The notes below the pieces were generated by a model that was not told the origin of the DNA, ran no database searches, and saw nothing but the letters and a program-made list of their open reading frames with translations. This document shows positions 33,086 to 45,009 of a DNA stretch of 64,000 nucleotides, piece by piece. This DNA is from Bufo bufo (lineage: Eukaryota; Chordata; Amphibia; Anura; Bufonidae): contig NC_053391.1 of the NCBI RefSeq assembly GCF_905171765.1, positions 190,846,559 to 190,910,558 of the forward strand, written 5' to 3'. Each line of letters opens with the position of its first letter. Within the stretch, counting starts at the first letter, position 1. The translations under genes and the position numbers were made by a program.

Positions 33086-33571
33086 CTCTGTATGTCACAC
33101 CTATCGATAGCACACCTATACCAGTCCTTAAAAGGACTTTTGTGGCCCTATTAGCTAGCGTTTGGTGTCCCTAACAGTCTGTCCCTGCTCCACACTGCAA
33201 CCTCTCCCTACACTGGCAAAAAACAGAATGTAAAATGGCAGCCAAATCGAGTTTATTTATAGGGTGGGGGGTGTCCATGTGCTGAAACATCTCAATTGGC
33301 TGTCCTGTCCCACCTGATGGATGAGTCATGGGTCAAAGTTCGGGACAATGCAAAAGAATATGGCACCAGCGGACATCGCCATATGTTCGCATGTTCGTCA
33401 AACCACGAACGAGCAAAGTTCGCCACGAAGCGACCGCCGGGCGAACAGCAAGGCCATCTCTACTCCTATGCAGATCTATGTGTCTTCATGGTTACATACT
33501 GCAAAAAGACTCTCTTAAGTTTGATCCTGCAAACATAAGAAGCATTTTCTTTTTTGGGTGCTGGTGCACAT

Positions 33572-34358
33572 TAGTGATGAGCAGCATAGGCAATATTGGT
33601 TTTCGCAATATTTCGCAAATTTTTGGCCTAATATTCGCCATAATTTTGCAAATTATAGAATTCGTAATCTCCAGTCATTATTTTCTTGATTGCGATAATC
33701 AGCAAAGTAATATGCGTGTATTGAGCACGCAATACAGGCGTGGCTCACTTTTGCTACATTTTTCAAGCTGCTAAAAATGTCCTGAGACTATAGAAAATGG
33801 TTGGCAGCAACTTTTGTGACTGTGAGGAAGAACTCTTAATCACTGTAAGTAATTTTACATTACAGCACTGTTTTTTATTACATTTCGCATGCATGGCAGA
33901 ACAATAACTTTATATGCAGATATAGTGCTTCAATATATTCACGATTGCGCAAATCGGCACTAATGATGCGCATATTTTTTGGCCCAATACATGCAACTTC
34001 ACATTTTATCAGGTCTGAGTAGATATTACTGATTGGTGCACTAAGTATTGTTCTGACATCACAGCACAATGTCTGTAGCATGTATGTATGGACAGCAGAG
34101 AAATATCTCTCACATGCACATTGCACATCCATTTTCCTGCCACACACTATATACCACACACACACACAGTCTATGGATTAGAGTTTGTGTCCTGTTGGGA
34201 TGACTTTATTAGGTTCGGGACAATGTGGCAAGAATCAAATAAAATAGTTATTCAGAAAAACACACAGCAAATGACTTTATATGAGCTAGCTAACTATCTA
34301 ATGTAATTGAATAAGGATCCAGATGACTCAGCAAAGCATAGAGCACAGCAATGACACT

Positions 34359-34392
<34 letters not shown>

Positions 34393-34670
34393 AACTGCAA
34401 AAAACAGCAAAAAGGGCTGCTGGGGAGTTTCCTATATAGTTAGGGGGAAGCAACTTTCCTATTGGTTGCTAGGGATGTTGCTTAGCTCAGACAACGATAT
34501 TGCAGCCTTCTCATTGGCCCACAAGCAAGAACCAATGAAGGTACTGATGAAAAAAAATCTAGAATACGCGATTACGAAGATATAGCACTATATTCTAGAA
34601 CTTCCTGAATTCTCTAAGGGCCGATATTCGCGATAAAAATTTGCGATTAGAATATTCGCAATCAACACTA
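33572..34670. mobile_element. Non-autonomous hAT element, TSD GTGCACAT
   Basis: Starts TAGTGATGAGCAGCATAG (33572) and ends ATTCGCAATCAACACTA (34670). It is flanked by perfect GTGCACAT copies (33564-33571, 34671-34678). The inner ends are rich in TTCGC/GCGAA motifs. No transposase is present. It contains a (CT)n run at 34361-34390 and a short (AC)n run near 34156-34168. Confidence 0.88.
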
Positions 34671-34678
34671 GTGCACAT

Positions 34679-35962
34679 CACTGGTGGACCCCTCTGGGAC
34701 ACTGTCCCATAGCAGTGAATGGAGAGAGCCACGTATACGTGTATAAGTAGTGGAAATCTGCACCAGCCAGTTTGTCCACTAAAGGGTACATTGTAACTGG
34801 ACAGATGTACTTTAGAGATATCTGCATACTTATATATTATTATATATGTTTGTGTTTGGAGGAAAGTGGGCATTGGGAGTCTGGCGGCAGGAACATTGGA
34901 TCTGGATTATTTGAGGGCTGCATAGCCCTAACACCACATGGAAAAGTTTCTCAAGGGCATGAGAATAAGACGGTACAGTGGGGTGTGGACCCTGAGCTGG
35001 TGAAGTAGCTAATCACACCATATTGGTTGAGAAAGTTAGGGACACTGCCCTGGATCACCAGAGTAAGCATGTGACAAGTTCAAATGTCCCATCTGGGAGG
35101 AGTCCAAGGGGTGTATTAAAGTTAGCCTGGTTTCCTGCCATGTCCGGGGAGGAGAGGCTTCTTGTGGTTAGTCAAGCTGGGGTTTACAGCCCAAGTGAGT
35201 AGGTCAAGTTAAGGAAAGAGGGTCTTAAAGATCCAGCTGAAGAGTACTTGAGGCAAAGACCCAGGGCCTGGCTGTCAATGGCCGCAATCATCCCTTTTAT
35301 TTTCTTATTGGAACTGTTAAAAGTGTAAGACCTCATGACGTGTGGAATAGACTCAGTAAAACCATTCCAAGCAATTGATCCTCTATGTGCCTGTCCTCTT
35401 CTTCAACAGTGAGTGACTGCCTGTTGTTGCATCCAAAGAACATTAAACGCAGTCACCTCTACATTCACAGCGGCCGCAGGGCAGTCCCATTCTCTCATGT
35501 TCTGTGGAGATGCAATAAATGTCCAGATGGAAATAACGGGATGACACATTTTTAGGTTTGTACAAAAGAAGATAATGAAATGATACAGTGAAGTAAAAAT
35601 GAAATACAATGAAATAAAAATGATATCCCTGAGCTGGGTATAGAAGCTAAAGCTAGACTGACAGATAATCAATAAATCTAGTATAAAGATGGGCAGATAT
35701 TTCTGCTCCTGAGAACCTGTATCTCATGTAATATCAGTATATGTATATCAGCAAATAGCATTGTATTAAAAATGGATGCCTTACAGTAAATGATGTCAAA
35801 CTTTAAAAGGCATTGAGTAACACTAGCCATTTCATAACTGGGGCTGATGCTTTTTATTTCTTCGTCTACCCATTTTTCTGCAGGACACATTTGGCTTTCT
35901 TATTGTTCCTAATCAGAGTCAATATCTTGTTCATTTTGTAGGCCATTTTTTCACATGCTATT
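34679..35962. other. Intergenic, nothing recognised
   Basis: No coding motif, TIR pair or RNA gene was recognised. The short open frames lack support. Confidence 0.5.
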
Positions 35963-35966
35963 TTAA

Positions 35967-36650
35967 CCTGTAGAGGACCCGTGCCGTACATGTACCGCAC
36001 TGGTGGACGTCACTTAAGGACCAGCGCCGTACATGTACGGCGGGCTGATCGGGCGGGTGCAGGAGCTGCAACCGCCCAATCAGCGGCACGGACCCAGTCA
36101 TTGACAGCCGGGCACCTGCAGCATACGACGTCATTGGTGAAAACACATATGCCACCGTATTAACCCCTTGTATTCTGCAGTCAAAGCTGACTGCGGCATG
36201 AAGAGGGTTTGCGGAGGGTATGGGTGCCCTCCGCATCTCCATCTGGTCCCCGCGCTGCAGTGGCAGGGACCCGATGTCAGAGAAGGCAAGCCCGATGCCT
36301 TCCAGAGGCATTGGAGCTTGCCTTCTAGGGAAGCCTGTGAGATCCAGCCCTTAGGCTAGGTCTCACAGGCAGGCTGTCAGCATACAAGCTGACATGCAAT
36401 GAATTACAATGCAGGATGTATTGTAATAGATTGCAGAGGGGATCAGACCCCAAAAGTTGAAGTCCCATAGTGGGACAAAAAAAAAAAGTAAAAAAAGTGT
36501 TTTTCATAATAAAAGAAAAAATTGTTTCAAGTAAAAAAAAAAAATGGAATTTCCCAAAATAAATCACATAAATTTGTAAAAAAAAATTGTAAAAAAAGAA
36601 AAAAGAAAACCAGACATATTGGGTATTGCCGCGTCCGTAATGATAACTAT
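35967..36650. mobile_element. piggyBac-like terminal fragment
   Basis: TTAA (35963-35966) is followed by CCTGTAGAGGACCCGTGCC and a palindromic CCGTACATGTACGG motif, the look of a piggyBac/MITE end. No matching right end is visible. Coordinates of the right side are approximate. Confidence 0.5.
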
Positions 36651-36879
36651 TTTAGGAGGTATCACTGTCTGTTTTAAAAACAGAGAAATTGAAATTTAGA
36701 AAATTGCGAATTTTTGTATTTTTTTTATAAATAAAAATAAAATATTTTGAATCCGAATTTCCTCACGCTTCGTGGTAACGAATCACATTTTTTCCTAAAA
36801 TGGCTGCTGCACGTCCCATGGGGCAAAGAACTTTGGTAATGAGGGATCACCCATAATGCCATGCATGCGGCCTCGTCAG

Positions 36880-38008
36880 TCATTCTGTCAGTAATCGATC
36901 ACCGAAGCGATTGGCAAGAGACAACAGTATGCGTGCACTCATCCAATGGCGCAGAAGCTGAACGTGCTCCTGGCCAGGATGCTGGTGCTGCAGTCCCTCC
37001 CTTTTCAAGTGGTGGACTCTGCACCTTTTAGAGAACTGATGGCTTGTGCCGAGTTGAGGTGGAGAGTAAAAATCTGTCATTTCTTTGCCAAAAAGGCAGT
37101 ACCAGCCCTGCACACATATGTAGAACAGAAGGTGGGCCAGTCCTTGAGCCTACGGTCAAGGACAATATATGTCCTTTACGGTCCACTGGGTAAATGTGGT
37201 TCCTGCCAAGCCACACCAGCAACTTGGCCAGGTGACGCCACTTCCGCCTTCATGTTCTCATGCTGTTGGTCCTGCGACAATGTCCGCCTCTGCCTCCTCA
37301 TTCTCCACCGTGTCCTCAGCATCCACTGCAGGGACAATTCACAGTGCCCCTCCAGCATACCACATGTGCAGGGCACAGCAGTGTCACGCTGTTCTGCACC
37401 TAGTTTGCTTTGGCGAACGGAGCCACACAGAGGAGGAACTGATTCATTAAGAAATTGAATCCTAGTTTTCCATGGTGACCGACAAAGGGAAGAACATGGT
37501 GTTGGCACTGCGTCAAGGAGGGCTGAGCCATGCGCCCTGCATGGCGCACGTCTTTAATCTGGTTGTCAAGCGGTTCCTGAAGTCTTCCACCCATCTGCAA
37601 GACATCCTAAAAATAGGCAGGAAACTTTGCATGCACTTCAGCCACTAGAACACCGCAAAACACACCCTCCTTGAGCTGCAGCGGCATAACGGCATCCCCC
37701 AACATAGGCTGATATGCGATGTTTCCACCCATTGGAATTCCACCCGCCTTATGTTGGACCGACTATATGAACAGAGAAAGGCCATCAACAATTTCTTGAT
37801 GATGCAAGCGGATAGGAGTACTCCACTGTGTAACTTCGATATCAGCCAGTGGCAGCTCATGTGTGACACCTACCGTTTGCTCAGGCCTTTTGAGGAGGCC
37901 ACTTTATTTGTCAGTTGCCAGGACTACGGGATGAACAACGTCATGTCACTGACTTATGTCCTGAAACAGATGCTGCTAAATCTGACCAGGGGACAGGAGA
38001 CGTGGCGA
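36880..38008 (+). pseudogene. hAT4 transposase fragment
   Basis: The frames give QVVDSAPFRELMACAELRW then FAKKAVPALHTYVEQKVGQ (36946-37458). They continue with FTVHWVNVV (37169-37450), VTDKGKNMVLALRQGGLS and CMAHVFNLVVKRFL (about 37480-37580), and RLICDVSTHWNSTRLMLDRL with SQWQLMCDTYRLLRPFEEAT (37700-38000). These are the core blocks of a BED-type hAT transposase. The second Asp box keeps its Asp (VTDKG), but the TTDTW box is not visible and stops occur. A hAT MITE splits it at 38009; it resumes at 39611. It belongs to a different subfamily from hAT1 and hAT2. Confidence 0.88.
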
Positions 38009-38635
38009 CAGTGGCGTACCTACCATATAGGCAGACCACACAGCTGCTATGGGGCCCTTGAGAAAGAGGGGCACGAAGTGGAGGAGAGGCCCCACCCCCT
38101 AATTGCTCCTGTCTATTTTTCCAAAGCTAACGGACCTTTGATGATGTCATCACAGGTCCTGTAAGGGCACTGCACAGTGTAAAGTGTAGTTCCCAGGTTA
38201 GAACAGTGCATCTGCCAGGACCTGTGATGACATCATTTTCAACATCACAGGTCCTGCAGAATCTAGCAAAGGAACTGCACCAAAAATGGTGTAGTTCCTA
38301 GGTTTGAAAGGTACATCTGCCAGGACCTGTGATGACATCATCACAGGTCCTTCAACCCCTAACAGCAAGTATTAGAAGTTCACAATCAGCTCTGCATTGA
38401 TCCATACAGACTGGAATGGAGTGGTAAGAGGAGGTCCTCCACTTCTTGTCATTTACCCCCACCCCATGCCCTGTTTTCACTCATTGCACACTCATGTATA
38501 ATACTTCAGACAGTTACAGTGACCACTATGTCATGTACCTCACACACAGTGACCATAATGTATAACTGACCACATATTTCTGTAAACACTGCATCTACAG
38601 TATTATACCTTGTATGCCTCACATCAATACACTGC

Positions 38636-38666
<31 letters not shown>

Positions 38667-39602
38667 TGCATATATTACACAGTATTATAGATGCAATATG
38701 TACAGATATATAGTATATACAGCAGTGTACTGCTATGTGAGATACGAGGTATAATAGATGCAGTGTGTACAGGTATATAGTATATACAGCAGTGTACTGA
38801 TATGTGAGGTATGAGGTATAATATATGCAGTGTGTACAGATATATAGTATATACAGCAGTGTACTGATATGTGAGAAATGAGGTATAAAAGATGAAGTGT
38901 GTACAGATATATTGTATATACATCAGTGTACTGATATGTGAGGTACGAGCTGTCACTACACTGCTGTATTTACTATCTACCTGTACAAACTGCATCTATT
39001 ATACCTTGTACCTTATATGTCAGTACAGGCTGTATATAAAATATATCTGTACACACTGCATCCATTATACCTTGTACCTCACATATTACACTACTGTATA
39101 TACTATATACCTGTACACACTGCATATATTATACCCTGTACCTCACATATCAGTACACTGCTGTATATACTATATACCTGTACACACTGCATATATTATA
39201 CACTGTACCTCACATATCAGTACACTGCTGTATATACTATATACCTGTACACACTGCATATATTATACACTGTACCTCACATATCAGTACACTACGGTAT
39301 ATACTATATACGGTACCTGTACACACTGCATCTATTATACCTCGTACCTCACATAACAGTACACTGCTGTATATACTATACATCTGTACACACTGCATCT
39401 ATTATAGCTCTTTTGTGTGCCAGGGCTGTTTTGTAATCCCTATCCAGCCCTGATGGCATAAATTATAAAATGCAGCAGCAAGAATAGTTCATTGAACAAA
39501 GGGAAAGGCCTGGAATGGGTAGTGGGAGGGGCTATAAAAGGGGAATGGGGGCCCAATTTAGATTCTTGCTATGGGGCCCAGTGATTTCTATGTACGCCCC
39601 TG
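38009..39602. mobile_element. hAT-type MITE inserted in hAT4
   Basis: Begins CAGTGGCGTACCTACCATAT and ends TCTATGTACGCCCCTG, whose reverse complement (CAGGGGCGTACATAGA) matches. Flanks CGTGGCGA (38001-38008) and TGTAGCGA (39603-39610) agree at 6 of 8 bases. hAT coding sequence continues on the far side. The interior is a long tandem array and an AT microsatellite. Confidence 0.82.
38638..39415. repeat. AT microsatellite and 61-67-bp tandem array that flips orientation
   Basis: (AT)n lies at 38638-38667. Units with GTACAGATATATAGTATATA run in one orientation from about 38693 to 38940. Reverse-complement units (TATATACTATATACCTGTAC) then run to about 39410. The repeated Tyr/Ile/Thr/His frames here are by-products of the array. 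Confidence 0.9.
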
Positions 39603-39610
39603 TGTAGCGA

Positions 39611-39702
39611 CTACATCTCAAGGCCACATGAGCTCTGTGGGGGATGATCTAGAGGAGGAGGAGGAGGAGGAGGACAGACTCTATACTGACAGGGAGTGTT
39701 CC
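39611..39702 (+). pseudogene. hAT4 acidic segment, continuation
   Basis: VATTSQGHMSSVGDD followed by a Glu run matches the acidic linker that follows the hAT catalytic core. It shows hAT4 continues beyond the MITE until the LINE begins. Confidence 0.65.
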
Positions 39703-40309
39703 ACAGGATTGGCGCATAGCAAATGTGGTGCCAATATTCAAAAAGGGTGCAAAAACAGATCCAGGAATTATAGGCTGGTAAGTTTAACATCTGTTGTGGG
39801 TAAACTGTTTGAAGGTTTTCTAAGAGATGCTATCTTGGAGGATCTCAATGAAAACAAGCAAATAACATCATATCAGCATATATCAGCATGGCTTCATGAT
39901 GGATCGGTCATGTCAAACTAATTTAATCAGTTTCTATGAGGAGGTAAGTTCGAGACTTGACAGTGGTGAATCAATGGATGTTGTATATCTGGACTTCTCC
40001 AAAGCATTTGACACTGTACCACATAAAAGGTTAGTATATAAAATGAGAATGCTCGGACTGGGAGAAAACGTCTGTATGTGGGTAAGTAACTGGCTTAATG
40101 ATAGAAAACAGAGGGTGGTTATTAATGGTACACACTCAGATTGGGTCACTGTCACTAGTGAATACCTCAGGGGTCAGTATTGGGCCCTATTCTCTTCAAT
40201 ATATTTATTAATGATCTTGTAGAAGGCTTGCACAGTAAAATATAAATTTTCGCAGATGACACTAAACTGTGTAAAGTAATTAACACTGAAGAGGACAATA
40301 TACTGCTAC
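39703..40309 (+). pseudogene. LINE reverse transcriptase, central part
   Basis: Blocks read NYRLVSLTSVVGKLFE, then HGFMMDRSCQTNLISFYEEV, then VVYLDFSKAFDTVPHKRL (catalytic D in YLDF). Next come WLNDRKQRVVINGTHSDW and, in a shifted frame, FADDTKLCK (40249-40266) with the catalytic DD pair. The order is that of CR1/Jockey-clade RTs that prime on nicked target DNA. Stops and frame changes make it defective. The next RT segment continues at 41426 after the solo LTR. Confidence 0.88.
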
Positions 40310-40314
40310 AGAGG

Positions 40315-41420
40315 TGTAATGACCAGCGTCACGCAAAGGGAGGGAAATGGGAAGGCCCTGTCCAAGGGAGAGGGAAAGGTGGTGACCCCTGACTCACCTT
40401 GAGGCTGGCACCTGACTGCCCTGACGTCCCTAGACGGGTTCCTCACCCGTACGCCGATCACGTGCCTAAACCCTGGTTTTCCCTAAGATGAGCCCTATGT
40501 AGTGAACGGGGCGGTGGGATCACTAGTCCGCACCACTGACACTAAAAGGAAAACACCAAGGAGAGGACAGAATAACACAGACAAAACATATAATCCCAGG
40601 TGGGCGACAACAGCAGACAACAAAAGCCCAACAGGGATCCGGAGGGTAACGTTCTGGAACAACAACCAGGGAACACAGCTACACAGCTCCAGTGGGTCAG
40701 TATAGAAGTCCAGGCAGGAAGCTCTATATCTGGCAACCAGAGAAGTGAGACAGGGGAATATAAGGAGGTTAGGAGTGCTGGACAAGAAACAGCTGAGGAG
40801 AAGAAGCTACGGATCCCTGAGTGAGCCAAAAAGGGTTGCAAGGCAAACCCAGAAAGCTACCATTAAAGAGGACCTTTCATCAGAATCAAGTATGTAAACT
40901 GAATATACATACATGGAGAGCGGCGCCCAGGGATCCCCCTGCACTTACTATTATCCCCGGGCGCCGCTCCGTTCTCCGGTTATAGGCTCCAATAAAGTCA
41001 TAGTTAGGCTCCACCCATTTGAGCCTGCCGCGGTCTCCTTCTCCTATGCTGTACCGCTGGCCAATCGTAGCGCTCAGCTCTTAGCCATGCTATGAGCTGA
41101 GCGCTGCGATTGGCCAGCGCTACAACATAGGAGGAAGAGACGCCGGCAGGCTCAAATGGGTGGAGCCTAACTATGACTTTACCGGAGCCTATAACCGGAG
41201 AACGGAGCGGCGCCCGGGGATAACAGTAAGTGCAGGGAGATCCCTGGGCGCCGCTCTCCATGTATGTATATTCAGTTTACATACTTGATTCTGATGAAAC
41301 ATACTTGATTCTCTTTAAGAAACAGCACTATCTTTATACATATAACGCGCAGCCACCCGCTGCGACTTCCTGACCCCGGGTATAACGGAGTCAGACGTGG
41401 CTCTTGACACCCTCGTGACA
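40315..41420 (-). mobile_element. Solo gypsy LTR with nested palindromic MITE, TSD AGAGG
   Basis: Starts TGTAATGACCAGCG and ends CTCGTGACA, with AGAGG at 40310-40314 and 41421-41425. It is clearly related to the LTRs of the complete gypsy element but more diverged. Without the 448-bp MITE it is about 650 bp. Absence of internal sequence with an intact TSD indicates LTR-LTR recombination. Confidence 0.93.
40867..41314. mobile_element. 448-bp palindromic MITE in the solo LTR, TSD TTAA
   Basis: TTAA flanks (40863-40866, 41315-41318). The arms begin AGAG with GACCTTTCATCAGAATCAAG (left) and are mirrored on the right. A GGCGCCCGGGG-type GC block lies in each arm. The mirrored short frames on opposite strands are artefacts of symmetry. 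Confidence 0.9.
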
Positions 41421-41425
41421 AGAGG

Positions 41426-41870
41426 GATCTGGATAGATTAGAGGCTTGAGCAGAGAAGTGGCAGATTAGGTTTAACACTGACAAATGTAAGGTTATGCAC
41501 ATGGGAAGGAATAATGCAAATTACCCGTACATACTAAATGGTAAAATACTAGGTAAGACTGACATGGAAAAGGACCTAGGAATTTTAATAAACAGAAAAC
41601 TAAGCAGTAAAAACCAGTGTCAGGCAGCTGCTGCCAAGGCCAGTAAGATAATGGGTTGCATCAAAAGGGGCATAGATGCCCGTGATGAGAACATAGTCCT
41701 ACCTCTTTACAAATCACTAGTCAGACCACACATGGAGTGCTGTGTACAGTTCTGGGCTCCTGTGAATAAGGCAGACATAGCAGAGCTGGAGAGGGTTTAG
41801 AGGAGGGCAACTAAAGTCATAACTGGAATGGGGCAACTACAGTACCCTGAAAGATTATCAACATTAGGGT
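41426..41870 (+). pseudogene. LINE reverse transcriptase, C-terminal part
   Basis: Translation gives AEKWQIRFNTDKCKVMHMGR, then EKDLGILINRKLS, then IMGCIKRGIDARDENIVLPL and VRPHMECCVQFWAPVNKADI. It ends with ERVQRRATKVITGM after one stop. This is the RT thumb and C-terminal region of the same LINE. There is no recognisable endonuclease domain in the window because the 5' part is missing. Confidence 0.88.
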
Positions 41871-42057
41871 TAATGTCATGAATGAAGTTAGCAGATCGCT
41901 GGAACATATAAATAAACGAGCGACTGGCTTGATCCCAAACTAAGGAGCTTAAAGGTGAGCCCTATAAAACCCTAAGAGCTCTCCCTGACTGCTATGCACA
42001 TGCAAGGGTCTGTATGGTAGACGATTCCATGCCCGCATACCTAATACGTCAACATAA

Positions 42058-42757
42058 CATCAGCTACGGATCAAATGCGGAGGAATTGCTCACCCGGTTA
42101 TAAACACGCCACAGTGTTTGGGGTTTTTGAGCATTTCCTCCCATTCAGTTATTTTTCCTGATATGTTTAGAATGTGCCATTGCGTACTGCTGGTAGCATT
42201 TTGTTGCACCTGGTAGCCTGTGTCACATGGCCTGTTACAGGTGGGGCTTACAGCCTTATCATGTCTCCCACTACCTGTGTGATTTCACTATGGAGGTATG
42301 TGGGAGCTTGGCTGTAAGTTCTATCTTAGCACCTCTCAGACCGTGTTCACACACCGTTGGTAGTTCAGTGGTAGGAACCCATGCCACGTTGAGATACCTT
42401 AACGGTGGTGCAAAAGGGAACCGATGTGTTCCTGACTGGAATACATTGGCTAAAGTCTTAGTTCTTAACATCAGCTTGAGGGATTAGCTAGTGTTGTCAG
42501 TTGCATATCATTGTGGTGCACCTTTCACAGTGATTTATGTATTCTTATATTTGCATCCACACATTATCACATCTTGTGTAGGATGCCATTGTGGTGCATA
42601 TGATCCGCTGCTGACATCCTCCATTGTATGCATTTTTGCTGGGGATTGCCTTTAGCAACGGATCACATGCGGAGGAATTGCTCCCCTGGTTATAAACACG
42701 CCACTGTGTTTGGGGTTTTTGAGCATTTCCTCCCATTTAGGCGACTTTATTTCAGTT
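42058..42757 (+). repeat. ~100-bp direct repeat, two copies 594 bp apart
   Basis: 42058-42157 and about 42652-42751 share GCGGAGGAATTGCTC, TTATAAACACGCCAC and TTTGGGGTTTTTGAGCATTT. The spacer contains no recognised gene. Confidence 0.85.
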
Positions 42758-43199
42758 ATTTTTAGGATTTGGTAGCCAAAAGCAGCAGTGGGTACAAAAC
42801 ACAGAAGACATGCAAATATTCCATTCACATGTCATCTCTGTTTTAGATCCACTCCAGTTTTCTTTTTGGCTTTAGCAATACTGATGGATTACTGACCAAA
42901 TGCTGACTGAGTGAAAGCGGATGCTCAACAGACAGTATCCGTTTTTTGGGGGTTATTGTTCTACTAGATCAGAGGAAGGGCATAATAATCAGTGACGTCA
43001 ACACAAACTTACTGCTGACACCCTCTCCTCTCTGTTGGGGGGCTCTACTTGTATAAGCGTTTAATAGAACAGGTTCTGTAGACATAGGTCCGGTAGATAT
43101 CTATGTGGAATCAGCTGACGACGGTGTAAAAGGAGTGCGCTTCTTCTTGACGCTAACGTCGACCTGTAAGGCTGAGTTCACACATAGCTGTTTTTTATC

Positions 43200-43296
43200 G
43201 TGATTCGCCATAAATAAATTCGGATCAAATCTAATTTTTGCGCAAAATTCGGTGAACCGACCAAATCACATTTTTGAGAAATTCGCTCATCTCTGT
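43200..43296. mobile_element. Isolated hAT terminus
   Basis: AAATTCGCTCATCTCTG at 43280-43296 is the reverse of a CAGAGATGAGCGAATTT-type hAT end, preceded by TTCGG-rich subterminal sequence. The partner end is not identified. Confidence 0.45.
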
Positions 43297-43631
43297 TCAT
43301 AAACTATCGTATGACCTTAAAATCCGAAAAGTAAAGGCTGTATAACACAGCCCGATTTGACAGGCGATTGTCGGGAGGGAAGTGTTTCTTCCTGGCAATC
43401 GGCTGTTCGTCAGAGAAGGAGAGTGCTGCTATTACATGCAGCGATTTCCTTCACAGTATGGGAAGAAACAATTGCTTATGCCATCACTCTTCCCCATACT
43501 GAATCCTTATTTTCCAGTAGCAGATCGTGATTAGACCTCCATCTGCCGCCTGCAAATGATGATATTTTAACCTGTCAAAATATTTGGAACCTGCCAAACG
43601 CTCATTCATTGGACAATCGGTGGCAGTATTA

Positions 43632-44129
43632 GGCTACTTTCACACTAGCGTTCGGAGCGGATCCGTCTGATGTTTCATCAGACGGATCCGCTCCGATAAT
43701 GCAGACGTTCGCATCCGTTCAGAACGGATGCGTCTGCATTAAAACTTAGAAAATTTTCTAAGTGTGAAAGTTGTCTGAGCGGATCCGTTCAGACTTTCCA
43801 TTGAAAGTCAATGGGGAACGGATCCGCTTGAAGATTGAGCCATATAGTGTCATCTTCAAGCGGATCCGTCCCCATTGACTTCCATTATAAGTCTGGACGG
43901 ATCCGCTCGCCTCCGCACGGCCAGGCGGACACCCGAACGCTGCAAGCAGCGTTCAGGTGTCCGCTCACTGAGCGGAGCGGAGGCTGAACGCTGGCAGGCG
44001 GATGCATTCTCAGTGGATCCGCCTCCACTGAGAATGCATTGGGGCCAGACGGATGCGTTCGGGGCCGCTCATGAGCCCCTTCAAACGGTGCGCACGAGCG
44101 GACACCCGAACGCTAGTGTGAAAGTAGCC
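43632..44129. mobile_element. Harbinger-like MITE, TSD TTA
   Basis: GGCTACTTTCACACTAGCGT (43632) pairs with its reverse complement ending at 44129, with TTA on each side. The interior repeats ACGGATCCG-type palindromes and CCATTGA blocks. Confidence 0.9.
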
Positions 44130-44273
44130 TTACACTGCCAGATCATTGCTAAGAGCATTACTATGAATGCTTGTCAGCAATCATCTGCTGAAAAATTAGC
44201 AGGTGTAATAGAGGCTTAACGGCATCATTTTAGTTTTAGATCAGCACTGTGTTCAGTAGTGCTAAAGACAATA

Positions 44274-44447
44274 GGGGAGATTTATCAAACTGGTGCAAAG
44301 TAGAACTGGCTTAGTTGCCCATAGCAACCAATCAGATTCCATCTTTCCTTACTCACAGCTCCTTTAGAAAATGAAAGGTGGAATCTGATTGATTGCAAAG
44401 GGCAACTAAGCCAGTTCTACTTTACACCAGTTTGATAAATCTCCCCC
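44274..44447. mobile_element. Palindromic MITE, GGGGAGATTTATCAAA family
   Basis: Inverted ends GGGGAGATTTATCAAACTGG and CCAGTTTGATAAATCTCCCC enclose mirrored CTTAGTTGCCC/GGGCAACTAAG blocks. A second, more diverged copy is at 56318-56465. Confidence 0.85.
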
Positions 44448-44784
44448 ACTGACATTTCAGTTTACTGTTACAGTAGAGGATAGGGTTTCCAGGTGACAGC
44501 GCAGTCCAGTTGATGCCCCTATGAGCAGAACAGTCCTGAATGTGTAAAATGGAGGGGTAAAACACCATTTCAATTGCCCACTAATTTATATGATTTGGTT
44601 GCAGCAGGACATGCCTGATTCAGGTGCTAACACTACTTTGGATCTAGTCATCCATTATGACCCATTATGAAGCCACTTCAATTCCTGTAGGCTCTTCTCA
44701 ACTGTTTCCAGATGCCACTGACCACATGGCCTCCAAAACTGCATTTTATTGCACTAATGTCTGTTTTCGCTCTAATGACTTTAA

Positions 44785-45005
44785 ATGGATTTTCCAGAGG
44801 AGAATATTGATGACCAATCCTCAGGATAGGTCATCTATATCTGATCGGTGTGGTTATAACACTCAGCACTGCCACCGATCAGCTGTTTGAAGAGGCTGTG
44901 CGTGTCAAACAGCTGATCATTTAGGGTGCCAGGAATCTCGCCGATCAGATATTGATGATCTATCCTGAGAAGGGGCCATCAATATTAAACTCCTGGAAAT
45001 CCTCT
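44785..45005. mobile_element. TTAA-flanked palindromic MITE
   Basis: TTAA at 44781-44784 and 45006-45009. The inner mirrored blocks are AGCTGTTTGA/TCAAACAGCT and the GATCAGATATTGATGA region. Confidence 0.75.
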
Positions 45006-45009
45006 TTAA

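Larger units (their letters stand above)
21337..33462 (-). mobile_element. hAT3: BED-finger hAT with nested gypsy and a second insertion
   Basis: Termini are TAGTGATGGACGAACATCGG (21337, 3' end) and GGCCATCTCTA at 33462 (5' end; TAGAGATGGCC on the minus strand). A perfect 8-bp duplication CTCCTATG flanks it (21329-21336 and 33463-33470). Reading on the minus strand it has tandem repeats, then a transposase interrupted by a Ty3/gypsy element (25568-31136) and by a 962-bp insertion (24251-25212), then the 3' region. Without insertions it is about 5.6 kb. Catalytic residues are substituted, so it is not autonomous. Confidence 0.94.
39703..41900 (+). mobile_element. 5'-truncated non-LTR retrotransposon (CR1/Jockey type), split by a solo LTR
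   Basis: RT-coding sequence is found on both sides of the solo LTR (40315-41420). It is in one orientation and in the correct order, with a 5-bp AGAGG duplication at the break. The 5' end of the LINE is missing. The 3' end is taken loosely near 41900. Confidence 0.85.

Noticed and set aside
38675..39436. Tyr/Ile/Thr/His-rich frames on both strands
   Set aside because: Translations of the 61-67-bp tandem array, with no independent coding evidence.
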